Positions 29,484 to 39,672 of a stretch of DNA of 64,000 nt are shown here, in pieces. Made by a program: the position numbers and the translations under genes. The first letter of the stretch is position 1. Every line of letters starts with the position of its first letter. The stretch is from Thiohalobacter thiocyanaticus (GTDB lineage Bacteria; Pseudomonadota; Gammaproteobacteria; Thiohalobacterales; Thiohalobacteraceae), in NCBI RefSeq assembly GCF_002356355.1, contig NZ_AP018052.1, positions 1,922,001 to 1,986,000 on the forward strand, read 5' to 3'. The notes under the pieces were generated by a model. The model was not told the DNA's origin. It was given only the letters and a program-made list of their open reading frames with translations, and searched no databases.

Positions 29484-29680
29484 TTTCAACGCAGAGGCAC
29501 GGAGGCGCAGGGGACGCAAAGATATAGCAATTTTTGCAAGACGCCATCTACGTCGTAGGTCGGGTTAGCCCGAAGGGCGTAACCCGACATCCAGGCCGTA
29601 TTCGTTGGGTTACGGCGCATCGCGCCTAACCCAACCTACAGAACTCTGCGTTCTCTGCGGCTTTGCGCCTCTGCGTTGAG
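29484..29680. repeat. Nested repeats: CAACGCAGAGGC pair around a GTAGGTCGGGTTAG copy
   Basis: CAACGCAGAGGCACGGAGGC (from 29487) and the inverted CTTTGCGCCTCTGCGTTG (ending about 29678) flank a full GTAGGTCGGGTTAG palindrome at 29555-29639. A further copy of the outer family lies at 58689-58729. It looks like one repeat inserted into another. Confidence 0.8.
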
Positions 29681-29714
29681 ATTTTTTCACGCTGCAACCC
29701 GCCCACGGATTCCA

Positions 29715-29720
29715 TACAAT
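29715..29720 (+). promoter_or_regulatory. Possible -10 element just before rluE
   Basis: TACAAT lies six bases before the rluE ATG (29727). No good -35 is seen. If used, the mRNA would be leaderless. No ribosome site precedes the ATG. Confidence 0.4.
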
Positions 29721-29726
29721 AGGCGC

Positions 29727-30949
<1,223 letters not shown>

Positions 30950-30954
30950 GGCAA

Positions 30955-30981
30955 TGGATTCCGGCCTGCGCCGGAATGACG
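30955..30981. repeat. Half-site of the GGCGGGAATCC / GGAATGACGG repeat family
   Basis: ATGGATTCCGGCCTGCGCCGGAATGAC-type sequence between tmk and holB, containing a short palindrome CCGGCCTGCGCCGG. It is a partial copy of the family at 10006-10083. Confidence 0.55.
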
Positions 30982-31048
30982 GAAACAGGCAATCGCCGCT
31001 GAGCGTATTGTATAAAATACTTCACAATATATCTTTAACACTTTATTA

Positions 31049-32044
31049 ATGAAAGAAATACACCCCTGGAATCTGTCCGCGTGGCAACAACTGCAGGCCC
31101 AACGCCAGGCCAACCGGCTGGCCCACGCCTACCTGTTCCACGGGCCGGCGGGAGTCGGCAAGCAGGATCTGGCCGAGGCCTTCGCCGCCAGCCTGCTGTG
31201 CCAGCAACCGGCCGCCGACGGGAGCGCCTGCGGTCACTGCAGCGCCTGCCAGCAGTTCGAGGCCGGCACGCATCCGGACAACCTGATCCTCGTCCCGGAG
31301 CCGGGCAAGACCCAGATCCAGATCGACCCGGTGCGTGAGCTCTGCGCCCGGCTCGGGCTGAAAAGCCACCAGGGCGGCTTCAAGGTGGCACGCATCGAGG
31401 GTGCCCACCGGCTCAACCGATCCGCGGCCAACAGCCTGCTCAAGACCCTGGAGGAACCGACCGATAACACGGTACTGGTGCTGATCACGGATCAGCCCTC
31501 GCGGCTGCTGGCCACCATCCGCAGTCGCTGTCAGGGACTGCGGCTGGCTGCGCCTCCGGCGGCCGGGGCCCGCGGCTGGCTGGCAACCCGCGTCGGCGAC
31601 CATGATGCGGATCTGCTGCTGGCCCTGGCCGACGGCGCCCCGCTGACCGCGCTGGCCCTGACCGAGGGCGAGCATCTGACCCGGCGCCGGGTCTGGTTCG
31701 ATCAGTGGCAGGCGCTGATCGACGGCCGCGAGGATGCGGTCGCGGTGGCCGCCGACTGGTCCGGTGCGGAGAACAACGCACCGCTGGAATGGATGAGTCA
31801 GTGGCTGATGGATCTGATACGCCTGCAGCAGGGCGAGCACGCGATACGCAATCTCGACCTGCTTGAACCCATGCAGGATATGGCCGAGGATATGGACCCG
31901 GTCACCCTGCACAATCTACTGGAGCAGGTCTGGCAGGCCCTGCAGATGACGGCGACCCCGGTCAACCGGCAGTCGCTGTTCGAGGACCTGCTGATCGCCT
32001 GGACGGCAGCGGGCAGACCCCGCAGGAGACGCAAACACGCATGA
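31049..32044 (+). CDS. holB: DNA polymerase III delta' subunit
   Basis: 331 aa. The AAA+ clamp-loader fold has LAHAYLFHGPAGVGKQDLAEAFA, in which the Walker A loop ends GKQD rather than GKT/S, as expected of the non-hydrolysing delta' subunit. The zinc cysteines are in CQQPAADGSACGHCSACQQF, and NRSAANSLLKTLEEPTDNTV is the SRC-adjacent segment. The tmk-holB-pilZ-tatD order is conserved in Gammaproteobacteria. The stop overlaps the pilZ ATG. Confidence 0.95.
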   Translation: MKEIHPWNLSAWQQLQAQRQANRLAHAYLFHGPAGVGKQDLAEAFAASLLCQQPAADGSACGHCSACQQFEAGTHPDNLILVPEPGKTQIQIDPVRELCARLGLKSHQGGFKVARIEGAHRLNRSAANSLLKTLEEPTDNTVLVLITDQPSRLLATIRSRCQGLRLAAPPAAGARGWLATRVGDHDADLLLALADGAPLTALALTEGEHLTRRRVWFDQWQALIDGREDAVAVAADWSGAENNAPLEWMSQWLMDLIRLQQGEHAIRNLDLLEPMQDMAEDMDPVTLHNLLEQVWQALQMTATPVNRQSLFEDLLIAWTAAGRPRRRRKHA

Positions 32045-32385
32045 AACCCGGACGGCAAGGCATACTTTCACTGAGCATCAAGGACAAGGGCGCGCTGTAC
32101 GCAGCCTACATGCCGTTCGTCAGGAACGGCGGCCTGTTCATCCCCACCAACAAAAGCTACCAGCTCGGCGACGAGGTGTTCATGCTGCTCACCCTGATGG
32201 ACGAGGGCGAAAAGCTGCCGGTGGCGGGACGCATCATCTGGATCACCCCCAAGGGCGCCCAGGGCAGCCGGGCGGCCGGCATCGGCGTGCAGTTCAGCGA
32301 CCAGGACGGCGGCAGCTGCCGCAACAAGATCGAGACCTATCTCGCCGGCGCGCTCAAGGCCGAACGCCCGACCCACACCATGTAG
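32041..32385 (+). CDS. pilZ: Type IV pilus protein PilZ
   Basis: 114 aa PilZ-fold protein of the pilus-biogenesis class, with ILSLSIKDKGALYAAYMPFVRNGG and LFIPTNKSYQLGDEVFMLLTL. It lacks the RxxxR c-di-GMP motif, which is normal for true PilZ orthologues that act by contacting FimX/PilB. The ATGA overlap with holB and its position before tatD are conserved. Confidence 0.92.
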   Translation: MKPGRQGILSLSIKDKGALYAAYMPFVRNGGLFIPTNKSYQLGDEVFMLLTLMDEGEKLPVAGRIIWITPKGAQGSRAAGIGVQFSDQDGGSCRNKIETYLAGALKAERPTHTM

Positions 32386-32419
32386 CCCGAGCCAAGCAGC
32401 AACGGGCCGACCGAATCCC

Positions 32420-32567
32420 CGTCATTGCGAGCGTAGCGTGGCAATCTCATACGGCGGGATTAGCCGGGTGGAGATTATTCGCTGTGCTCACCCCTTCGGG
32501 GCCGCCCTGCGGGCGTTCTGCGCTCACAAGCTCGCTTGTGCCGCGACACTTCGTTCCTCGCAATGAC
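32420..32567. repeat. Empty MITE-like element with CGTCATTGCGAG ends
   Basis: The left end CGTCATTGCGAGCG...GGCAATCTC and the right end CGACACTTCGTTCCTCGCAATGAC are inverted. The internal part holds only small palindromes (CCTTCGGGG, CACAAGCTCGCTTGTG). It fills most of the 312-bp gap between pilZ and tatD; no gene is seen. Confidence 0.75.
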
Positions 32568-32697
32568 AGCCAGTTTTCGGCCTCCATCCTGCACCCTCAC
32601 TACGATTGCGGTTTTGCCGCATCTCGGACTTAGCAACCACCCCCAAAATCCGTAGACTACACGGCCAGTCATACACCGCCGGACGGATACTGGAACC

Positions 32698-33501
32698 ATG
32701 CTGATCGACTCCCACTGCCATCTCGACCGCCTCGACCTGAGCCGCTATCCCGGGGGCCTGCACCAGGCCCTGGACGAGGCCCGCGCCCACCAGGTCGGGC
32801 GCTTCCTGTGCATCTCCATCAGTCTCGAGGCCTATCCGGCCATGCGCGAGCTGATCGAGCCCGAGCCGGACGTGAGCGTCTCGGTCGGCGTGCACCCGAC
32901 CGACGAGGTGCCGCAGGAGCCGACCGTGGAGGCTATCCTGGCCCATACCGACGACCCGCGCGTGGTTGCCATCGGCGAGACCGGGCTGGACTATTACTAT
33001 GTAAAGGAGACGGCCGAACAGGAGATCCAGCGCAGCCGCTTCGCCACCCACATCGAGGCCGCGCGCGCCTGCCACAAGCCGCTGATCGTGCACACCCGGG
33101 ATGCCCGCGAGGACACCCTCGCCCTGCTGCGCGAAGGCCATGCCGAGGAGCCCGGCGGCATCCTGCACTGCTTCACTGAAACCTGGGAAATGGCCCGTGC
33201 CGCGCTGGACCTGGGCTTCTACATCTCCTTTTCCGGCATCGTCACCTTCCGCAACGCCGAGGCCCTGCGCGAGGTGGCGCGCAAGGTGCCGTCCGACCGC
33301 ATCCTGATCGAGACCGATTCCCCCTACCTGGCCCCGGTGCCCAAGCGCGGCAAGCCCAACGAGCCGGCCTATGTGCGCTTCGTGGCCGAATCCCTGGCCG
33401 AGACGCGCGGTGAACCGGTCGAGGAACTGATCGCGGCCTCCACCGAGAACTTCTTCCGGCTGTTTCCCTCCACCCGGGAGTCGTACCGGATCACCGCCTG
33501 A
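32698..33501 (+). CDS. TatD-family metal-dependent hydrolase (YcfH)
   Basis: 267 aa. Metal ligands include DSHCHLD (His6 and His8), IGETGLDYYY, HTRDARED, HCFTE and ETDSPYLAPVPKRGK near the C-terminus. This is the YcfH branch, which follows holB/pilZ in many Gammaproteobacteria. A DNase or hydrolase activity is known for family members; the cellular role is not settled. Confidence 0.93.
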   Translation: MLIDSHCHLDRLDLSRYPGGLHQALDEARAHQVGRFLCISISLEAYPAMRELIEPEPDVSVSVGVHPTDEVPQEPTVEAILAHTDDPRVVAIGETGLDYYYVKETAEQEIQRSRFATHIEAARACHKPLIVHTRDAREDTLALLREGHAEEPGGILHCFTETWEMARAALDLGFYISFSGIVTFRNAEALREVARKVPSDRILIETDSPYLAPVPKRGKPNEPAYVRFVAESLAETRGEPVEELIAASTENFFRLFPSTRESYRITA

Positions 33502-33640
33502 TCCCACAGCTTCCCGCGGCTCACATCCCGTTAAAGTTTCCCCCGCCGTTTCCGCTAACGCCTTTACCGCCTGCGCATGAGCGCGGGTACCTGCTTGCAC
33601 GGACGCCCTGAACGCAGAACAACACCAAGAGAGGGCGGAA

Positions 33641-34000
33641 ATGGAACGACGCAGTCACGACCGTACCGCAACCTGCATCGACGTGGAAATCCGGCATCTG
33701 CACGGCTGCTGCCGCGGCCATATCCGCGACCTCGGCGGCTGCAGCATGTTCGTGGAGATCGAGGGCGGCAACTATCCCGCCACCGGCTCGCTGGTACAGC
33801 TCAATTTCGGCATCGATACCGGTTGGTGCCGGATCTCGCGCCAGGCCGGCGGCGAGGTAGCCCGCTGGGACGAACTGGGCGTGGCCATCCGCTTCGACAC
33901 CGGTGACGGTATCAGCTGCGCCGTGATCGAGGAGATCCTCTACTACCAGCAGACGGCGCAGCGGCAGGATCGCCCGCTGACGGCGACCGACGCGGCCTGA
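33641..34000 (+). CDS. PilZ-domain protein, possible c-di-GMP receptor
   Basis: 119 aa, essentially one PilZ domain. The N-terminus ERRSHDRTAT supplies an RxxxR motif (Arg4, Arg8). The second motif, expected as [D/N]xSxxG, reads DLGGCSM and is not canonical, so binding is uncertain. It has unusually many cysteines near the N-terminus (CIDVEIRHLHGCCRG, GGCS). A ligand could come from the GGDEF protein of this window. Confidence 0.8.
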   Translation: MERRSHDRTATCIDVEIRHLHGCCRGHIRDLGGCSMFVEIEGGNYPATGSLVQLNFGIDTGWCRISRQAGGEVARWDELGVAIRFDTGDGISCAVIEEILYYQQTAQRQDRPLTATDAA

Positions 34001-34053
34001 GAAATGGCAGACCGGGGCAGAGGTCAAGCCCGCTGATAACGCGCGCCGCTCAC

Positions 34054-34123
34054 CGTCATTCCCTCGCAGGCGGGAATCCATAACCGCCGAGGTGCCTGGA
34101 TCCCCGCCTGCGCGGGGATGACG
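34054..34123. repeat. Palindromic repeat, CGTCATTCCC...GGGGATGACG family
   Basis: Full copy with arms CGTCATTCCCTCGCAGGCGG and CCGCCTGCGCGGGGATGACG, lying between converging genes. Confidence 0.85.
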
Positions 34124-34142
34124 GGATGAACTGCAACCAGGC

Positions 34143-34526
34143 TCACACCGGCCGCGGCTTTCCATCATTGTCCAGCGCCACATAGACCAGATTGGCCTCG
34201 GTAACCTTGAGCCGGGCAATGCCTGCCCGGGAATCCCGTTCCACGACCACCTCCACGTGCACCGTAATGGAAGTGGTACCCACCTTCATCACCTCGGCAT
34301 AACAGCTGACCAGATCGCCGACCAGCACCGGCTGATGGAACTGCAGCGAGTCCACCGCCACCGTGGCCACGCGGCCGCCGGCCCGGCGGTAGGCCGCGAT
34401 GCTGCCGGCCACGTCCACCTGGGCCATGATCCAGCCGCCGAAGATGTCGCCGGCGGCATTGGTGTCCTGGGGAGAGGCCACCAGCCGCAGGGCTGGCTGG
34501 CGGTCATCGGCATCAGAATCGTTCAT
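34143..34526 (-). CDS. Acyl-CoA thioesterase, YciA-like hotdog fold
   Basis: 127 aa single hotdog domain. The catalytic region is SPQDTNAAGDIFGGWIMAQVDVAGSIAA, with the Asn/Asp pair typical of YciA/BACH enzymes, followed by VDSLQFHQPVLVGDLV. It hydrolyses acyl-CoA to free CoA. It is the last gene of the fad operon, six bases after fadD, and may release CoA when acyl-CoA accumulates. Confidence 0.88.
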   Translation of the reverse strand: MNDSDADDRQPALRLVASPQDTNAAGDIFGGWIMAQVDVAGSIAAYRRAGGRVATVAVDSLQFHQPVLVGDLVSCYAEVMKVGTTSITVHVEVVVERDSRAGIARLKVTEANLVYVALDNDGKPRPV

Positions 34527-34532
34527 ACAAGC

Positions 34533-36350
34533 TCAATGTCCTGCGTACATGCGGTCGATGTCCCCGGCCGCCTCTGCCGCCACCTTGTCGCGGCGCAGCT
34601 TCAGCGTCGGTGTCAGCAGGCCGGACTCGATGGTCCAGGCCTCCCGGTAGCAGGTGATGCCATGGATCTGGGCATAACCGGGGAAGGTCTTGATCTGTTC
34701 CCTGACGCGGGCCTCGGCGAGGGATTTGAACGGCTCGGTATTCAGCACGCCGGGCGTATCCGGGTCCACGTTCAGGCGTTTGAGTTCCAGCTGAGCCTGA
34801 TCCGGGTTGACCACGATCAGCGCCGTCAGGAAGGGATGGCCATCGCCCAGGACCATGACCTGATCGAACAACGGATCCATGGAGATGGCCATCTCCATGT
34901 CCCCGGGCGGCACCTTCTCGCCGTTGGACAGGACGATGATCTCCTTGCAGCGGCCGGTAATCCAGACCCGGTCGCGCGCGTCCATGCGCACCTTGTCGCC
35001 GGTGTGCAGCCAGCCGTCGTCATCGATCATGGCCGCGGTCGCCTCCGGGTTGTCCCAGTAGCCCAACATCACGCCGGGACTGCGCACCAGCAGTTCGTCG
35101 CCTGCACCCAGCCGCACCTCGACATCGGGCAGCGGCAGGCCGGCGCTGTCGGGCACGTTGTCCTCCAGGGTGCTGGCACACAGCACCGGGCTGGTCTCGG
35201 TCAACCCGTAGCCCTGCAGCAGATTCAGCCCCAGCCCGACGAACAGCCGTGAGACCCGCGGCGGCAGGGCCGCGCCGCCGCTGATGGCAAGGCGCATGCG
35301 CCCGCCCAGTTTCTGCATCACCTTGCGCGCCACCAGCGCATCGAGCAGCGGCCAGGCCAGCAGGGCGGGGGACCAGCCGGTCCGGCCCTGGCGGTATTCG
35401 AACCGGCGCCAGCCCACCGTGACCGCGCTGTTGAACAGCGCCCGCGCGACCGGCGACTTCTCCTCCAGCTGGGCCTGGATCCTGTTGTACACGCGCTCGA
35501 AGATGCGCGGCACCGAGATCAGCACCGTGGGCCGGATCGCCAGCAGGTCCTCGGCCAGTTCGGGAATGGAGCGGTTGTAGGCCACCGCCGCGCCGCACAT
35601 CATGCTCAAATAATAACCCACGGTGCGTTCGAAGGTATGCGACAGCGGCAGGAAGGACAGGAACAGATCGTCGGGGTAGACCGCTGCCATGCGCTGCGAG
35701 GCATGGGCGTTCCACAGGATGTTGACATGGCTGAGCATCACGCCCTTGGGCCGGCCGGTGGTACCCGAGGTGTAGACGATGGTGGCAAGCGTATCGGGAT
35801 CGAGCGGCGCGACCTGCACCGCCTCGGCCGGGTCGGCATCGGTTTCCGGTCCGAGCCAGTCCTCCAGGCACCGCAGCCGCGGTTCATGGCCCGGGTCGCG
35901 GCAGCGCCGCACGCTGAGGATACGCAGCAGAAAGCCCAGCTCACCGCGCACCGGCTTGAGCAGATCCCAGTGCTCGTCGTCGCCGATCAGCAGCAGCTTC
36001 ACCCCGGCGTTCTGCAGGATATAGGCGATGTTCTCGGCCCGGTCCTGGGTATAGAGGGGCACCATCACCAGCCCCAGCCCCGAGGCGGCGATATCGAACT
36101 GCACCCACTCGGGGGCGTTGCGCAGCATCAGGGCGACACGGTCCCCGGCCTCCAGATCCTCGCGGCGCAGTGCGGCCTGCCAGCGTGCGATGCGCAGGGC
36201 CATCTGATTCCAGCTCAGACTTTCCCAGCTGCCACTGTCGGGATTGTGATAACGGTAGGCCTCGGCGTCGCCGGAACGCCGCACCCGCTCCCGGAACAGG
36301 CCGGCCAGGGTGCCGGCTTCCTCCGGCGTGATGACATCGCGTTCTTTCAT
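34533..36350 (-). CDS. Long-chain acyl-CoA synthetase (FadD-type)
   Basis: 605 aa AMP-forming ligase. The ATP-binding loop is YTSGTTGRPKGVMLSH; other motifs are GYGLTETSPVLC, LHTGDKVRMDARDRVWITGR and the C-terminal lysine segment. The layout resembles the FAA1/FadD15-type synthetases. It activates fatty acids as CoA thioesters, feeding the enzymes encoded upstream. I start at the ATG at 36350, five bases after the fadB/J stop codon. Confidence 0.92.
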   Translation of the reverse strand: MKERDVITPEEAGTLAGLFRERVRRSGDAEAYRYHNPDSGSWESLSWNQMALRIARWQAALRREDLEAGDRVALMLRNAPEWVQFDIAASGLGLVMVPLYTQDRAENIAYILQNAGVKLLLIGDDEHWDLLKPVRGELGFLLRILSVRRCRDPGHEPRLRCLEDWLGPETDADPAEAVQVAPLDPDTLATIVYTSGTTGRPKGVMLSHVNILWNAHASQRMAAVYPDDLFLSFLPLSHTFERTVGYYLSMMCGAAVAYNRSIPELAEDLLAIRPTVLISVPRIFERVYNRIQAQLEEKSPVARALFNSAVTVGWRRFEYRQGRTGWSPALLAWPLLDALVARKVMQKLGGRMRLAISGGAALPPRVSRLFVGLGLNLLQGYGLTETSPVLCASTLEDNVPDSAGLPLPDVEVRLGAGDELLVRSPGVMLGYWDNPEATAAMIDDDGWLHTGDKVRMDARDRVWITGRCKEIIVLSNGEKVPPGDMEMAISMDPLFDQVMVLGDGHPFLTALIVVNPDQAQLELKRLNVDPDTPGVLNTEPFKSLAEARVREQIKTFPGYAQIHGITCYREAWTIESGLLTPTLKLRRDKVAAEAAGDIDRMYAGH

Positions 36351-36355
36351 CTGAG

Positions 36356-38386
36356 TCAATCCGTCTCCTGTCGCTGCTCCCACCAGGGATCGGGGGCGAA
36401 GCGCCCGCCGTGGCGGGCCTCCAGATCGTGCAACTCTACCAGAATGGCCCCGGCGCTCCGATCGTCGGCATAGTGCATGGGGCCGCCGCGGAAGGGGGCG
36501 AAGCCGGTGCCGAAGATCATGCCGGCATCGAGCAGATCGCCGTCCTCGACCACACCCTCGCGCAGACAGGCGGCGGCCTCGTTGAGCAGCCGCAGCACCA
36601 GACGCGATTCGATATCCGTTGGTGCAGCACTGCCGCTGTCCCGGGTCTTGATCTGTTTGTCCTTGTGATAACGGTAGAAGCCGCGGCCCGACTTCTTCCC
36701 CAGATGGCCGTCCGCGACCAGTTGCTCCAGCCGCGCCGGCATGGCCAGGCCGAAGGCCTCGCCCAGAATGCGCGCCACGTGCAGGCAGATATCCAGGCCC
36801 ACCGTGTCGGCCAGGGTGATGGGCCCCATGGGCATGCCGAAGGCCTCGGCGGCGGCATCGATGCGCGCCGGCGGCACGCCTTCCTCCACCAGTTCCACCG
36901 CCTCCAGCAGATAGGGCATGAGGATGCGGTTGACCAGGAAGCCCGGTTTGCTTGCCACCGGCAGCGGCAGGCGGTCGATGGCGCGGGTGAAGGCCAGGGC
37001 GCGGTCGACCACCTCCGGCGCGGTCTTCTCGCCGCGCACCACCTCGACCAGCTGCATGCGCGCCACCGGGTTGAAGAAGTGCAGACCAACCAGCCGCTGC
37101 GGCCGCGCCATCACTGACGCCAGTTCCTCCAACGGGATGCTGGAGGTATTGGTGGCGAGCAGCGCATCCGACTTCATCCGCGGCTCGATCGCCTGATAGA
37201 GCTGCTGCTTGGCCTCGCGGTCCTCGAAGATGGCCTCGATCACCACATCGGCATGCTCGACATGCTGCCCCCGATGGTCAGGGATCAACCGGTCCAGGGC
37301 GGCGGTGATCTCGCGCTGTATCTTCAGGCGCTTGCGGAACAGTTTCCCGGCGCGGCCGATGGCCGGGGCGATGCGCGCGGGGGACTGGTCCTGCAGGGTC
37401 ACGCGCCAGCCCTGCAGGGCGCACCAGGCGGCGATGTCGCCGCCCATCACCCCGGCGCCGATGACATGCACGTGGGTGGGATCCGATTTATTCCCCTTGG
37501 CCAGTCCCTTGAGCCGGTCCTGCAGGAAGAAGACCCGCACCAGGTTCTGCGCCGTGTCGCCCCGGATCAGGTCGGCGACCGACTCGGCCTCGGCGTCCAG
37601 CATGGCACGGCGGTCGTCGCCGTGCTTCACCCACAGGTCGAGCAGGGCATAGGGGGCCGGGTAATGCTCGGGCCGGGCCTTCGCCGCCACCTTGCGCCGC
37701 ATGAAGGCCGCCAGCAGCGGGCGCGCCAATCGGTGGTTGGCGGCGCGCTTCCACCAGGCCAGGCGGGGCAGGGCACGGGCCTCCTGCAGCAGGGTGCGCG
37801 CCGCGGTCTGCGCATGGCGCTCGGGCACGGCATGCTGCACCAGCCCCAGCCGCCGCGCCTGACGGGCCGAGACACTGCGCCCGGTCAGCATCAGGTCCAG
37901 TGCGGCCGGTGCGCCGATGGCGGCGATGGAACGCACACTGCCGCCGAAGCCGGGATGGATGCCGAGACGTACCTCGGGCAGACCGAGCCGGGTATTGGGC
38001 ACATCCACCGCAATGCGGTAACGGCACGCCAGCGCCAGCTCCAGCCCGCCGCCCAGGCAGAAGCCCCGGATCAATGCCAGCGTGGGGCAGGGCAGGGCCT
38101 CCAGCCGGTCGCAGGCGGCCTGGCCACGGCGGATCAGTTCCAGCGCCTGGTCGCGGGATTCCAGATCGGTGAAGGCGCGCACATCGGCGCCGGCGATGAA
38201 GCCGTTGGGTTTGGCCGAGCGGATGACCAGACCGGCGGGCGGCGACTGTTCCAGCTGTTCCAGGGCCTGATTGAATTCCTCCAGCACCTGTTCAGTGAGT
38301 ACATTGGTGCCGGCGTCGTGCCGATCCAGCGTCAGCCAGGCAATGCCGGCGGCATCGGTATCGAGCCTCCAGTCCTGCCAGCTCAT
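36356..38386 (-). CDS. Fused enoyl-CoA hydratase / 3-hydroxyacyl-CoA dehydrogenase (FadB/FadJ-like)
   Basis: 676 aa. The N-terminal crotonase domain (about 1-190) has KPNGFIAGADVRAF and GLPEVRLGIHPGFGG with the catalytic glutamates. The dehydrogenase part (from about residue 300) opens with the NAD motif VIGAGVMGGDIAAWCALQG, continues with TNTSSIPLEELA and GLHFFNPVARMQLVEVV, and closes with GFGMPMGPITLADTVG-like sequence. It carries out steps two and three of beta-oxidation. The start overlaps the thiolase stop (ATGA). Confidence 0.94.
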   Translation of the reverse strand: MSWQDWRLDTDAAGIAWLTLDRHDAGTNVLTEQVLEEFNQALEQLEQSPPAGLVIRSAKPNGFIAGADVRAFTDLESRDQALELIRRGQAACDRLEALPCPTLALIRGFCLGGGLELALACRYRIAVDVPNTRLGLPEVRLGIHPGFGGSVRSIAAIGAPAALDLMLTGRSVSARQARRLGLVQHAVPERHAQTAARTLLQEARALPRLAWWKRAANHRLARPLLAAFMRRKVAAKARPEHYPAPYALLDLWVKHGDDRRAMLDAEAESVADLIRGDTAQNLVRVFFLQDRLKGLAKGNKSDPTHVHVIGAGVMGGDIAAWCALQGWRVTLQDQSPARIAPAIGRAGKLFRKRLKIQREITAALDRLIPDHRGQHVEHADVVIEAIFEDREAKQQLYQAIEPRMKSDALLATNTSSIPLEELASVMARPQRLVGLHFFNPVARMQLVEVVRGEKTAPEVVDRALAFTRAIDRLPLPVASKPGFLVNRILMPYLLEAVELVEEGVPPARIDAAAEAFGMPMGPITLADTVGLDICLHVARILGEAFGLAMPARLEQLVADGHLGKKSGRGFYRYHKDKQIKTRDSGSAAPTDIESRLVLRLLNEAAACLREGVVEDGDLLDAGMIFGTGFAPFRGGPMHYADDRSAGAILVELHDLEARHGGRFAPDPWWEQRQETD

Positions 38387-39672
38387 GCCTGCACCTCCGG
38401 ACGTTCCAGCAGCAGGGCGCCGCCCTGGCCGCCGCCGATGCACAGCGAGGCCACGCCACGCCGGACCTGCTCACGTTCCAGCACCTGCAGCAGGTGCAGC
38501 ACGATGCGCGTCCCGCTGGCGCCGACCGGATGGCCGAGACTGACACCGCCGCCGTCGATGTTGAGCCGCTCGCGCGGGATGGGGTCGAAGGCGTTGTCGA
38601 GGCCGAGTTCCTCCCGGCAGTAGCCCGCATCCTGCCAGGCCGCCAGACAGGCCAGCACCTGGGCGGCGAAGGCCTCGTTGATCTCCCAGTAGTCGATATC
38701 CTGCGTTGTCAGTTCATGGCGCTGCAGCAGCGGGGCCATGGCATGCACCGGGCCCAGGCCCATCTGCCCCGGGTCCAGGCCGGCCCAGTGGCTGTCGACG
38801 ATGCGGGCGCGCGGAGTGAGGCCGTGGCGCTCCACCGCGGCTTCCGAGGCCAGGATCAGCCAGGCCGCGCCATCGGTGACCTGGGCGCTGTTGCCGGCGG
38901 TGACACTGCCGAAGGGGCGGTCGAACACCGGCCGCAATGCTGCGAGTTGTTCCAGTGTGGTGTCGCGGCGCAGGCCGTCGTCCTCACACCAGTAGCGACC
39001 GTCGGGCGCATACAGCGGCTCGACCTCGTCCATATGCCCGGCATCATAAGCCGCGCCCAGGCGTTGATGACTGTGCAGGGCGTACTCGTCCATCGCCTCG
39101 CGGCTGATACCGAAGCGGTGCGCCAGCACCTCCGCGGTCTGGCCCATGGAAAGGCCCACCACCGGATCGGTCAGTCCGCGCAGCAGACCGATCACCGGTT
39201 TCAGGTGACCGGGGCGCAGCCGTGTCAGCTGTTTTGCGCGCGCGCCCAGGGAACGCGCCCGCATCCAGCCGCCCAGCCAGGCCACCATGGCGTGGCTCCA
39301 GAGCACCGGCGCGTGGCTCATGGCCTCGATGCCGCCGGCCAGCACCAGTTCGGAGCGGCCCAGGGCGATGTTGCGCAGGCCGGTGTCCAGCGCCTGCAGG
39401 CCCGAGGCGCAGTTGCGCTGCACGGTGAAGGCCGGCACCCGTTCGCCGCAGCCAAGCCGGAGCGCAACCACGCGGGCGATGTTGGCCTCGTCCGGGCCGG
39501 GCATGACGCAGCCGGCGATGACTTCATCGAGCCTATCCGGGGCAAACGGCTGCCGCAGCAGCAGGGAGCGCCCCGAATGCACGGCCAGATCGGCGGCCGC
39601 GAAGGGGCCGGGTGCGTTGCGGGCCTTGAGAAAGGGGGTGCGCAGTCCGTCGACAATATAGACCGGTGTCAT
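38383..39672 (-). CDS. Acetyl-CoA C-acyltransferase (thiolase, FadI/FadA-like)
   Basis: 429 aa. The nucleophile is Cys88 in VQRNCASGLQALDTG; other motifs are NGNS-equivalent AGNSAQVTDGAAW, the GHPVGASGTRIVL His loop and the proton-donor cysteine in LCIGGGQGGALLLE. The length and sequence suggest the FadI branch. It cleaves 3-ketoacyl-CoA. The start overlaps the fadE stop by four bases. Confidence 0.94.
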   Translation of the reverse strand: MTPVYIVDGLRTPFLKARNAPGPFAAADLAVHSGRSLLLRQPFAPDRLDEVIAGCVMPGPDEANIARVVALRLGCGERVPAFTVQRNCASGLQALDTGLRNIALGRSELVLAGGIEAMSHAPVLWSHAMVAWLGGWMRARSLGARAKQLTRLRPGHLKPVIGLLRGLTDPVVGLSMGQTAEVLAHRFGISREAMDEYALHSHQRLGAAYDAGHMDEVEPLYAPDGRYWCEDDGLRRDTTLEQLAALRPVFDRPFGSVTAGNSAQVTDGAAWLILASEAAVERHGLTPRARIVDSHWAGLDPGQMGLGPVHAMAPLLQRHELTTQDIDYWEINEAFAAQVLACLAAWQDAGYCREELGLDNAFDPIPRERLNIDGGGVSLGHPVGASGTRIVLHLLQVLEREQVRRGVASLCIGGGQGGALLLERPEVQA